Source of the DNA: Acidobacterium sp.
GTDB taxonomy: Bacteria > Acidobacteriota > Terriglobia > Terriglobales > Acidobacteriaceae
Direction of reading: 5' to 3'
NCBI GenBank assembly: GCA_027315385.1
Contig: DAHUYD010000176.1
Span: 1 to 64,000, forward strand
Length of the DNA: 64,000 nucleotides
Below, in pieces: positions 1 through 8,595 of this stretch. Under the pieces are notes generated by a model. It saw only the letters and a list, made by a program, of their open reading frames with translations. It was not told where the DNA came from and ran no database searches. The first letter of the stretch is position 1. Each line of letters begins with the position of its first letter. A program made the position numbers and the translations under genes.

Positions 1-59
1 GGTAAGGGAGAGGTCTGCAAAACCTTTATGCGTCGGTTCGATTCCGACCCGCGCCTCCA
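1..59 (+). tRNA. tRNA-Cys (GCA), 5' end cut off
   Basis: This is the 3' part of a tRNA gene. The anticodon loop at 15-21 is closed by GAGGT (10-14) and ACCTT (22-26), and the anticodon GCA lies at 17-19. The T arm GTCGG-TTCGATT-CCGAC is intact, followed by the acceptor strand CCGCGCC, discriminator T and an encoded CCA at 57-59. The acceptor 5' strand and most of the D arm lie before the window. Confidence 0.93.
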
Positions 60-272
60 GAATTTTCCCCGGGATTCTGCTGACATTCCGAAGCTTACAT
101 TTCCTCCTCGATGCCCGGGATTGTCCGAGGTACGGACGTCGGCCCTTATGTAGTAATTGTCGCGCTCCTTGGCGCGTTTCTACAGCTCCTCCCGGTAGTC
201 ACAAACCAGTTCGTGTGGTCCGCTCCTTCAGGCCTTCCGGATAGAAGAGGTAACTGGAGGCGGTCTGTGCTA
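60..272. other. Non-coding stretch beside tRNA-Cys, possible decayed coding remnant
   Basis: No intact gene is visible. On the minus strand, between about 100 and 240, one frame reads like protein (residues such as KRAKERDNYYIRADVRTSDN) but is broken by a TAG near 182 and a TGA near 230 and has no start. It may be a decayed gene fragment next to the tRNA 3' end, a common integration site, or it may be chance. No promoter for the GH1 gene could be assigned here with confidence. Confidence 0.25.
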
Positions 273-309
273 CTAGTATCGTGACCGCATGATGCGGTCA
301 CGATACTAG
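273..309. repeat. 37-bp perfect palindrome upstream of the GH1 gene
   Basis: CTAGTATCGTGACCGCAT (273-290) is followed by a single G (291) and then its exact reverse complement (292-309). It lies about 55 bases before the GH1 start codon. No T-tract follows, so it does not look like an ordinary intrinsic terminator. It could be an operator, a hairpin in the mRNA leader, or the remains of a mobile repeat. Confidence 0.85.
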
Positions 310-1902
<1,593 letters not shown>

Positions 1903-1967
1903 ACTGCGCGATCTTCTCTCAGCGCGCCCCATCCCGGGCGCAACGCTCTCGTAGTTTACGATGACTG

Positions 1968-2002
1968 TATCGTTGACGGATTCGCTCGCGCTGAGTTATA
2001 GT
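1968..2002 (+). promoter_or_regulatory. Promoter with operator-like site for the GH29 gene
   Basis: A -35 box TTGACG (1973-1978) and a -10 box TATAGT (1997-2002) are separated by 18 bases. Both differ from the sigma-70 consensus at one position. The motif CGTTGACGG (1971-1979) covers the -35 box. Close versions, CGTTAACTG and CGTTGACTG, occur at the aldo/keto reductase and mutarotase promoters. TATCGTTGAC (1968-1977) recurs exactly, inverted, at 7188-7197. This suggests one regulator, plausibly the LacI protein encoded at 5268. Confidence 0.55.
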
Positions 2003-2025
2003 CGCTGTTCATACGAGGTGATGGA

Positions 2026-3879
2026 ATGCGACGGCGCGACTTCTGCAAACTTATGGCGGCTGCAGCCGCCACCGCGGCGGTTCCGGAAGCAGCACAGCTT
2101 TCCGCGCAGTCCACAGATGAGACCAGCGCGTCGGCAAGCTCCGTATCCAATGCGGCGGGATTCAACACGCTCACTCAGGATTATTCGCAGTTCTGTGCGA
2201 CTCCGGCAGACCAGCGTGTCTTCTATGCCCTCGTGAACGGCAAAATCGTCAGTGAAAAACTGGACGAGGCCACCTGGAAGCCCACCGCCTGGGGTGATCC
2301 GCCTGTTCTGCCCGTTCCCGGAGGTTCCTGGGACGGCGTTCCCATGGACTCTCCCATTCCCGGCCTCGCCGGCACAGGGCCTTATCAACCTTCGTGGGAT
2401 TCGCTGCTCCAGTACGAAACGCCGGAGTGGTATCGCGACGCAAAGTTTGGCATCTGGGCCCACTGGAGCCCGCAGTGCGTTCCCGAAGACGGCGACTGGT
2501 ACGCACGCAACATGTACATCCAGAGTGAATTTGGCTACGATCGCCAACCGAGCCAGTACCAATACCAACTCAAACACTATGGGCCGCCCTCGCGCTTCGG
2601 GTATAAGGACCTCTGTGCGCAGTGGACGCTTCTCAACTGGGATCCCGATGCCCTGATCGAGCGCTGCAAAAATGCCGGCGCCCGTTTCTTCGTCGCGCTG
2701 GCCAATCATCATGACGGCTTTGACACCTGGAACTCGAAGCATCACGATTGGAACGCGGTGAACATCGGGCCCCACTGTGATGTCATCGGTCGCTGGGCCA
2801 CCGCAGCTCGCGCTCAGGGGCTTCGTTTGGGAGTCACCGTCCACCAGGCGCGCAACTGGTGGTGGTTCCAGACTTCCCATGGCGCCGACAAAACCGGCAC
2901 GCTTGCCGGTGTTCCTTACGACGGCCGCCTCACCAGCGCTCAGGGCAGGGAACAATGGTGGCAGGGCTACGATCCCCAGCAGCTCTACGGCGCAAAGCAT
3001 CCCTTCAACGCCCTTCCCGATATCTCCTACGTCAGGAACTTCTACGATCGCACGCGCGACCTCGTCGACCAGCACAATCCCGATCTGCTCTATTTCGACA
3101 ACGCTCTCTTTCCTCTCGGCTGGGCGGGCATGAACATTGGCGCGTATTTCTACAACCACAATATTCAGACCCACGGATCGTTGCAGGGCGTCGTGAATAT
3201 CAAAAATGTTCCCGGCAAGTACGCTAAGGCCGTGGTCGCAGATTACGAGCGCGGCCTGACCAGCGGGATCATGGAGTATCCGTGGCAGTCCGAAACATGT
3301 ATTGGAGCATGGCATTACCTCCGCGCGCTCTACGAAATGCCCGGCGAGTACGGCGGATATCTGCCGCCCCGCGACGTCATCCACTGGCTGATCGATACCG
3401 TCAGCAAGAACGGCACCTTCGTCCTGAATATTCCGGGCAAACCCGACGGCACGATCGACAGCAAGGAGATCGCTGTCCTCGACGGCATCACGGCCTGGAT
3501 GCGGACCAACGGCGAAGCCATATACGCCACGCGTCCCTGGAAGGTCTGCGGAGAAGGCCCGGACATGGTTAAGGCGGGCAGCTTCCAGGGCAAAAGCGTC
3601 TCGAAACTCGGCGAGAAGGACATCCGCTTCACCCGCAACAAGGCTGGCAACGTCGTATATGCCATCGTTCTCGGCTGGCCCACCGGTGAGGTAATCATCG
3701 AGTCGCTCGGGCTCAACGGCGCGACGCAGCCCGGCAAAGTCCACCACGTCGAACTGCTTGGGACCGTCGAAAAGGTGCAGTGGAAGCAGACCGCGCAGTC
3801 TCTGCGGGTTTCGCTGCCGCGGCACTATCATCCTGCCGTCGAATACGCTGCCTCTCTAAAGGTGTCGCTCGTCTCATGA
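2026..3879 (+). CDS. Tat-exported alpha-L-fucosidase, GH29
   Basis: The product is a 617-residue GH29 alpha-L-fucosidase that would release L-fucose from glycans in the periplasm. The N-terminus has a twin-arginine signal (RRRDFCKLMAAAAATAA) ending near SAQ. The start follows GAGGTG with 7-base spacing after GAGG. Family features include KFGIWAHWSPQCVP, the HHDGFDTWNSKHHDWN active-site block, and the LLYFDN strand whose Asp358 is the expected nucleophile. A beta-sandwich C-terminal part follows (about 480-617). The neighbouring aldo/keto reductase, mutarotase and alcohol dehydrogenase fit use of the released L-fucose or an L-galactose-like sugar. Substrate linkage cannot be told from sequence. 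Confidence 0.93.
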   Translation: MRRRDFCKLMAAAAATAAVPEAAQLSAQSTDETSASASSVSNAAGFNTLTQDYSQFCATPADQRVFYALVNGKIVSEKLDEATWKPTAWGDPPVLPVPGGSWDGVPMDSPIPGLAGTGPYQPSWDSLLQYETPEWYRDAKFGIWAHWSPQCVPEDGDWYARNMYIQSEFGYDRQPSQYQYQLKHYGPPSRFGYKDLCAQWTLLNWDPDALIERCKNAGARFFVALANHHDGFDTWNSKHHDWNAVNIGPHCDVIGRWATAARAQGLRLGVTVHQARNWWWFQTSHGADKTGTLAGVPYDGRLTSAQGREQWWQGYDPQQLYGAKHPFNALPDISYVRNFYDRTRDLVDQHNPDLLYFDNALFPLGWAGMNIGAYFYNHNIQTHGSLQGVVNIKNVPGKYAKAVVADYERGLTSGIMEYPWQSETCIGAWHYLRALYEMPGEYGGYLPPRDVIHWLIDTVSKNGTFVLNIPGKPDGTIDSKEIAVLDGITAWMRTNGEAIYATRPWKVCGEGPDMVKAGSFQGKSVSKLGEKDIRFTRNKAGNVVYAIVLGWPTGEVIIESLGLNGATQPGKVHHVELLGTVEKVQWKQTAQSLRVSLPRHYHPAVEYAASLKVSLVS

Positions 3880-4002
3880 GCGGCCGCTTCATGCGGCGGG
3901 ACCTCGACGCGGCTCAGCAGGCTGCTGAATCAGGGCTTCAGAATTCCGGTCCGCGGCATCGGCCAATCCTGCTGGCCAGGTTACAGCCCAGCTACGTACG
4001 CA

Positions 4003-4935
4003 TCAGTCCTGATTTTCCTCGCGCCCTGACGCCCAGAAGCGATTGAAGACCGGAGCAAGAAACACTCCGATTTGACGAATCATCTGCGGGTCCGCAAGCG
4101 TTTCGAATGCGCGAAGGCTCCTCCGAACATCCTCCTGTGACGACATGCCCACCAGTGTGGTGGCGACGCGCGGATAATCGAAACAGAACCTTAACGCCAG
4201 CTCTGAAAGCTCGGACCCGTGCTGACGGCAATACGCCGCGGCCCCTTTCGCTGCTTTGCGCATCTCCTTCGGGGCCGGATGCCACTCCGGCGGCTCTTGA
4301 TCCGTCAACAAACCCATCTGCAGCGGCGACGCGTTGATGAGGCCGATCTCCAGGCTTTCCGCCAGCGGCGCAAGCATGCTGTCCATCGCATCCGCCAGCA
4401 AATTGTAGTGGCAATAGCTCAGAATCGCATCCACGGGAACGGATCTGGCCACGTGGATCAGCGGCTTCAGCGGATAACCTGTGATTCCGATGAATCGCGC
4501 CTTCCCCTGTTCCTGCAACCGCCGCATCGCGGGAATCGTCTCGCCGATGATCTGTTCCGCATCGGCGAATTCGATGTCGTGCGCCAGCAGTATGTCGACG
4601 TAGTCCGTGCGCAGACGCCGCAGAGATCCCTCCACTCCGCTCCGCAGACGATCTGCTGAGAAATTGAACTCGCTGGTTCCATAGCGGCCACACTTGGTAG
4701 AGAGAAACACATTGCTGCGCCGCCCCTGTAGCGCAGCCCCAAGGCGTTCTTCCGCCAGCGTCAAACCATAGTAGGGGGAGACATCGAAGTAGTTGATGCC
4801 TTCGTCGATCGCCAGGCGAACGGCTCTCTCGCCTTCCCCCGGATCGATAGTTCCAAATACATCGCCCAGTGGAGAGGCCCCAAAACCGATCACCGACAGT
4901 TGCAGACCAGTACGGCCGAGGGTTCGATATTGCAT
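4003..4935 (-). CDS. Aldo/keto reductase, L-galactose/L-fucose dehydrogenase-like
   Basis: This 310-residue NAD(P)-dependent aldo/keto reductase starts at 4935 (MQYRTLGRTG); an upstream in-frame start at 5025 would add 30 residues unlike the family. The tetrad is visible: Asp and Tyr in FDVSPYYG, Lys in STKCGRYG, His in LLAHDIEF. Long stretches (GFGASPLGDVFG, FIGITGYPL, LSYCHYNL, PPEWHPAP, TTLVGMSS) closely follow plant-type L-galactose dehydrogenases as I remember them. L-fucose is 6-deoxy-L-galactose, so oxidation of L-fucose to its lactone is the likely role beside a fucosidase. Other aldose 1-dehydrogenase substrates are possible. It is convergent with the GH29 gene and divergent from the LacI gene. 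Confidence 0.9.
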   Translation of the reverse strand: MQYRTLGRTGLQLSVIGFGASPLGDVFGTIDPGEGERAVRLAIDEGINYFDVSPYYGLTLAEERLGAALQGRRSNVFLSTKCGRYGTSEFNFSADRLRSGVEGSLRRLRTDYVDILLAHDIEFADAEQIIGETIPAMRRLQEQGKARFIGITGYPLKPLIHVARSVPVDAILSYCHYNLLADAMDSMLAPLAESLEIGLINASPLQMGLLTDQEPPEWHPAPKEMRKAAKGAAAYCRQHGSELSELALRFCFDYPRVATTLVGMSSQEDVRRSLRAFETLADPQMIRQIGVFLAPVFNRFWASGREENQD

Positions 4936-5028
4936 CCGGGTTGAGCTCTGAAGATCTCTCCGCGCCGTCGATGATAGAGACACGTTTCCTCCGAACCTCC
5001 CCCAAAAGGCAACCCCGTATTGCACTTC

Positions 5029-5056
5029 AGTATACGTTAACTGTAACGACCGTCAA
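5029..5056 (-). promoter_or_regulatory. Aldo/keto reductase promoter with operator in the spacer
   Basis: Reading leftward, TTGACG (5056-5051) and TATACT (5034-5029) are 16 bases apart. The spacer holds the inverted repeat CGTTA-ACTG-TAACG (plus strand 5035-5048), exactly between the two boxes, where a repressor would block RNA polymerase. The left arm forms CGTTAACTG, matching the motif at the GH29 and mutarotase promoters. The 332-base gap between this gene and the LacI gene (4936-5267) contains nothing else I can support except the lacI -10 box. Confidence 0.6.
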
Positions 5057-5254
5057 GGCTCATTCGCCGGCATGCGGGCCTGCTGGCCGTCTGATTCGCG
5101 ATGCGGCTGGCTGGCCACCCTGGCGCCGCTCACTCTTCGCGGCAATAAGCGCCCACGGGCCGGATGCAATGCCGGGAACTCAGAACGGAGGCGCAGCAGA
5201 CAGACGCTGACTCAGGAGAAGGCACTTCCCTGCCGTCGCCAAATGCGGACCTTG

Positions 5255-5260
5255 TATAGT
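5255..5260 (+). promoter_or_regulatory. -10 box of a leaderless LacI-family gene
   Basis: TATAGT ends 7 bases before the ATG at 5268, so transcription would begin at or next to the start codon. No Shine-Dalgarno sequence lies before the ATG. A convincing -35 box is not seen. Confidence 0.45.
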
Positions 5261-5267
5261 AGCGCGT

Positions 5268-6398
5268 ATGGCTGTCAGGATGAAGGACATTGCGAAAGAA
5301 CTGGGGCTGTCGGTCGTCACCATTTCCAAGGTGCTTCGCAACCATCCTGACATCGCCGAAGAGACGCGTGCGCGAGTGCTCCGGCGGGTCAAAGAACTCG
5401 ATTATCAGCCTAATATCACCGCTCGCAGCCTTGTCACCGGCCGCAGTTATCTCATCGCGCTGGTCGTCCCGGATCTCCTCCATCCGTTCTTTGCGGAGGT
5501 TGCCAAGGCTCTCTCCGCCGCCGTCTGGCAAAAGGGTTATTCGGTCATCATCTCCTCTTCTGAAGAGAATGCTGAGCTGGAAGCGCGAGAGATCCAGCAA
5601 CTCACCGCGAGAAAACTGGATGGCCTGGTCATCGCTTCATGCGATGCAAATCCTCAGTCCTTCCAGCGTTTGGACCGCCATGAGCTGCCTTATGTCCTGA
5701 TTGACCGCGAACTCCCCGGGCATTCCGCCAATTTTGTCGGTATTGACGATGAGGCGGCTGGAAGGATTGCCACCGGGCACCTCATCGCCCAGGGCTGCAG
5801 GCGGGTGGCACATATCGGAGGAAGAGACAATTCCACCGCTATGCGGAGGCTCGAGGGCTACACCTCCGCGCTCCGGCACCACCAGATTCCCTTGATTCCA
5901 TCCCTGGTTGTCGCTCGATCCAATGTCGATATCGACAGCGTGCGTACCGGAGCTGAAGCGATGAGGCTCCTTTTGAGACAAAAGACCATACCGGACGCGG
6001 TGTTCGCTTACAACGATCCTCTTGCGATCGGCGCGATCGAGGCGATTTTCGAAGCCGGGCTCCGGATTCCCCAGGACATCGCCATCATCGGCTGCGGCAA
6101 TCTGCATTACGATGCGTCTTTGCGGGTTCCACTGTCCAGTATCGATCAGAAGACCCAGCAGATCGGAGAACGTACTGCGGCGATCCTGCTGGGGATTTTG
6201 GACTCCAAAATCCGGCCCCAGCCCATGAGCGTAATCATCGAGCCCTCGCTGGTGGTCAGAGCATCTTCGCTGAGGGTGCCTGCCGGCCAGGCAGCCCCTC
6301 AAACCTCCGGGCAAACGCCCCGAGCCGCACAGGTTCGTCGCAATTCACTTTCCATCGCCCCTGCTCGACAGACCCGTGGACGGGACATGGTGAGATAG
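5268..6398 (+). CDS. LacI-family transcriptional regulator
   Basis: The product is a 376-residue LacI/GalR-type repressor. The N-terminal helix-turn-helix and hinge (about 5-60) read VRMKDIAKELGLSVVTISKVLRNHPDI through LDYQPNITARSL. The periplasmic-binding-protein-like effector domain (about 62-340) has the typical IALVVPDLLHPFF start, VGIDDEAAGRIATGHL and VFAYNDPLAIGAIEAI. The last 35 residues are an unusual basic, proline-rich tail. The start at 5268 keeps the residues before the HTH and would be leaderless. Position between the sugar genes, and shared operator-like motifs at three nearby promoters, suggest it controls the GH29, aldo/keto reductase and mutarotase genes in response to a sugar. 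Confidence 0.93.
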   Translation: MAVRMKDIAKELGLSVVTISKVLRNHPDIAEETRARVLRRVKELDYQPNITARSLVTGRSYLIALVVPDLLHPFFAEVAKALSAAVWQKGYSVIISSSEENAELEAREIQQLTARKLDGLVIASCDANPQSFQRLDRHELPYVLIDRELPGHSANFVGIDDEAAGRIATGHLIAQGCRRVAHIGGRDNSTAMRRLEGYTSALRHHQIPLIPSLVVARSNVDIDSVRTGAEAMRLLLRQKTIPDAVFAYNDPLAIGAIEAIFEAGLRIPQDIAIIGCGNLHYDASLRVPLSSIDQKTQQIGERTAAILLGILDSKIRPQPMSVIIEPSLVVRASSLRVPAGQAAPQTSGQTPRAAQVRRNSLSIAPARQTRGRDMVR

Positions 6399-6406
6399 AC
6401 GCTTCG

Positions 6407-6436
6407 GCAGACGGCGAGTTCTCCTCGCACGTCTGC
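6407..6436 (+). terminator. Hairpin after the LacI gene
   Basis: GCAGACG-GCGAG (6407-6418) pairs with CTCGC-A-CGTCTGC (6424-6436), giving 12 base pairs with a one-base bulge and a 5-base loop, 9 bases after the stop codon. No T-run follows, so termination is only a possibility. The rest of 6437-6626 shows no gene. Confidence 0.4.
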
Positions 6437-6626
6437 TGCAAAGGGTCCATTGAAATGGCGGCCGGAACGAATGCCCGCGCGAGAGCGCAGAGTTGAAACC
6501 GTGTCAGCAGAACCATGCCGCCACTGTCGGAGCGGCGTCGGGTAGTCACTCCGCTCGTCCCCAGGCCCGGAGCCTGTTATTAACTTTCCCGCTGTGCCAG
6601 GCCCATGCATAACATCCCGGCCACTG

Positions 6627-7016
6627 TCAGGCCGATTCAAGCAGGATATTGGCATACGGAATGGTGTCGGCTGTGCGGATCAGTCCGACGGCCTGCGTGG
6701 CGCGCTTCCTCAAGTCGATGTGCGGCTCGAAGACGAGTTCGGCGCCCGCCGTCGCCTGCAGCCATTGCTCGGCCACTGCCGCGGAATTGCTGCGGCGGAA
6801 TTCCTCCGCCATAAAAAATCGGCCCACGTTAAAATTCGACCGGATCGCCCCGAGCACATCGAGCACACGCGGTATATCGTCCACCAGCGACAGGTCCACA
6901 GTTTCAATGCCCGGCCAGAATGGAAATCCGCGATCGGCGATCACCAGAGTGTTGGTGTGGCGCACGCGGCTCAGCAGGGAATTGATCTGCGGGTTCAGAA
7001 TTCCTGAAACGATCAT
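6627..7016 (-). CDS. RbsD/FucU-type sugar mutarotase
   Basis: This 129-residue protein matches the RbsD/FucU family of decameric cyclic-sugar mutarotases. It has NPQINSLLSRVRHTNTLVIADRGFP near the N-terminus with the conserved His (RHTNTL, usually GHTDTL), a central MAEEFRR segment and the PYANILL C-terminal motif. RbsD acts on D-ribopyranose and FucU on L-fucose. The sequence leans to RbsD in the first motif, but the fucosidase and L-galactose-type dehydrogenase nearby make L-fucose an equally reasonable substrate. The start overlaps the stop of a 37-codon upstream reading frame. It lies divergent from the alcohol dehydrogenase gene. Confidence 0.85.
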   Translation of the reverse strand: MIVSGILNPQINSLLSRVRHTNTLVIADRGFPFWPGIETVDLSLVDDIPRVLDVLGAIRSNFNVGRFFMAEEFRRSNSAAVAEQWLQATAGAELVFEPHIDLRKRATQAVGLIRTADTIPYANILLESA

Positions 7017-7126
7017 CGGTCCCTCCAGAGGACGAGATCCAGCAGCGCAATGGCAGCCTGGCTGATCGAGAGCGTTGCGGCGCCTTCATGCGCCCGCTTC
7101 TTCCATGCAATACACGCGTATCGCAT
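7013..7126 (-). CDS. Small 37-codon frame overlapping the mutarotase start
   Basis: An ATG at 7126 opens 37 codons (MRYACIAWKKRAHEGAATLS...) ending in a TGA that overlaps the mutarotase ATG as ATGA, an arrangement typical of translational coupling. The C-terminal part (ISQAAIALLDLVLW) is hydrophobic. GGGGGG precedes the ATG at poor spacing. It could be a coupled leader peptide, the tail of a lost upstream gene (the frame stays open back to about 7165), or chance. No function is recognised. Confidence 0.3.
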   Translation of the reverse strand: MRYACIAWKKRAHEGAATLSISQAAIALLDLVLWRDR

Positions 7127-7185
7127 CGCCCCCCGGCACTCTTTCCCGCCCCCCAAAGGCCGGGCTTAGCCAGGAAGCTCAAATG

Positions 7186-7237
7186 CAGTCAACGATAACT
7201 CCATCGAAACTATAGAAACGCCGGACCGGGCTGTCAA
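7186..7237 (-). promoter_or_regulatory. Mutarotase promoter with operator-like site
   Basis: Reading leftward, TTGACA (7237-7232) and TATAGT (7214-7209) are 17 bases apart, nearly the sigma-70 consensus. The motif CGTTGACTG (7194-7186) lies just after the predicted transcription start, a typical repressor position. It matches the sites at the GH29 and aldo/keto reductase promoters. The leader to the mutarotase ATG is about 185 bases and contains the small frame at 7013-7126. No clear plus-strand promoter for the divergent alcohol dehydrogenase was found. Confidence 0.6.
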
Positions 7238-7357
7238 GTTGCCGCCCGACCAGTCCTCGACCACTCCTCCATGCCATTGCCACCGCGCCGCTCAGTATGG
7301 ACTTGTTGATGCGCATATAGAGTCAGCGATACAGTGAACGTACCACGGAGGATGAAA

Positions 7358-8395
7358 TTGAGAGCCCTCATGATCCGCGGGCCGGAAGATGTTGGTATCG
7401 AAACTGTGCCGGAACCCAGCAGGGCTCCCGGCGAAGCGCTTTTGCGGGTTCGCCGCGTTGGGCTTTGTGGAAGCGATCTGAATTCCTATCGAGGAAGAAA
7501 TCCGCTCGTGACTTTCCCGCGGATTCCCGGCCACGAAATCGCCGGAACGATCGTCGAAATCGATGCGAACCAATTCGGGCTCGCCGTTGGCATCGATGTT
7601 ACTCTCTCTCCCTACACCAGCTGCGGCCACTGCACCGCCTGCCGCAACGGCAGGGCCAACGCATGCCGCAACAATCAGACGCTCGGAGTTCAGCGAGATG
7701 GAGCGCTGACCGAATACATCGCCGTGCCCATCGAGAAGCTGTACGCCGCCAGCCTCACGCTGGAGGAACTCTGCCTGGTCGAGCCGCTCACGGTGGGCTG
7801 CCATGCTGTCGCGCGCGCTGGCGTCGCGGCTGGCGACACAGTTGCCATCTTTGGCTGTGGCGGAGTAGGGCTCGGCGCCGTAGCCGCAGCCGCTTTCCGG
7901 GGCGCCACCACCGTCGCCCTCGATATCGACGACTCGAAGCTGGCCATCGCGAGAGACGCGGGCGCTGAACACACCGTGCACACCCTCCGCCAAAATCCCG
8001 CGGACATCCTCGCCGAACTCACCGGCGGGCATGGGCCGGATGTAGTCATCGAGGCGATCGGTCTGCCGCAAACCTTCCGCGCAGCCGTTGAACTGGTTGC
8101 TTTCACCGGACGCGTGGTCTACATCGGCTATGCGAAGGAGCCCGTTGCCTACGAGACCCGTCTGTTCGTGCAGAAGGAACTCGACATTCGGGGTGCGCGC
8201 AATGCGCTGCCGGAGGATTTTCGCCAGGTGATTCGGATGCTGGAACAGCATCGCTTTCCCGTACATGCGGCCATCACCACGATCGCGCCGCTGCAGCAGG
8301 CCCCTGAACTGCTGAAGGCCTGGAGCGCGGATCCCCGTCGGTTTACAAAAATCATGATCGCTCTCGACGCTGCCGGCTCTGAGGCTGGAGCATAG
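7358..8395 (+). CDS. Zinc-dependent medium-chain alcohol/polyol dehydrogenase
   Basis: The product is a 345-residue medium-chain dehydrogenase/reductase. Catalytic zinc ligands are in GLCGSD and GHE. The structural zinc site is four cysteines in CGHCTACRNGRANAC. The Rossmann motif GCGGVGLGAV lies in the middle. The family includes sorbitol, threonine and L-galactonate/L-gulonate 5-dehydrogenases; I cannot choose the substrate. The TTG at 7358 is preferred because GGAGG (7347-7351) sits 6 bases before it, whereas the ATG at 7352 directly abuts the GGAGG; a GTG at 7334 is also in frame. The first residues then read RALMIRGPEDVGIE, typical of the family. It probably oxidises a sugar acid or polyol from the neighbouring glycosidase products. 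Confidence 0.88.
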   Translation: MRALMIRGPEDVGIETVPEPSRAPGEALLRVRRVGLCGSDLNSYRGRNPLVTFPRIPGHEIAGTIVEIDANQFGLAVGIDVTLSPYTSCGHCTACRNGRANACRNNQTLGVQRDGALTEYIAVPIEKLYAASLTLEELCLVEPLTVGCHAVARAGVAAGDTVAIFGCGGVGLGAVAAAAFRGATTVALDIDDSKLAIARDAGAEHTVHTLRQNPADILAELTGGHGPDVVIEAIGLPQTFRAAVELVAFTGRVVYIGYAKEPVAYETRLFVQKELDIRGARNALPEDFRQVIRMLEQHRFPVHAAITTIAPLQQAPELLKAWSADPRRFTKIMIALDAAGSEAGA

Positions 8396-8398
8396 AGC

Positions 8399-8581
8399 AT
8401 GATCCGAATGGCTTCTCGCATAACTGCCGCTCGTGCCGCTGTCTCGGTCAGCCTTTCCGCCCTCGCGGCAACTCCCGCGCCCGTTCACCTGCGCGACGGC
8501 TGGGTGTAAAGAACCAGCGAGCGCAGCCTCATTGTCTGGCGCGGCATACCCTTTGCCGCGCCTCCAATCGGCATCGAATAA
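8399..8581 (+). pseudogene. Remnant of a type-B carboxylesterase N-terminus
   Basis: A frame opening at ATG 8399 encodes a signal-peptide-like start and HLRDGWV, then a TAA at 8507. The same frame continues as TSERSLIVWRGIPFAAPPIG before another TAA at 8579. WRGIPFAAPPIG closely follows the FKGIPYAAPPVG motif found early in type-B carboxylesterases. The two stops and the missing catalytic body indicate a decayed gene cut off just before the outer-membrane gene's 3' end. Confidence 0.6.
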
Positions 8582-8595
8582 CTGGCTCTAACAGC

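Noticed and set aside
6594-7007. Plus-strand frame over the mutarotase gene
   Set aside because: The minus strand encodes a clear RbsD/FucU family protein; the plus frame has no domain.
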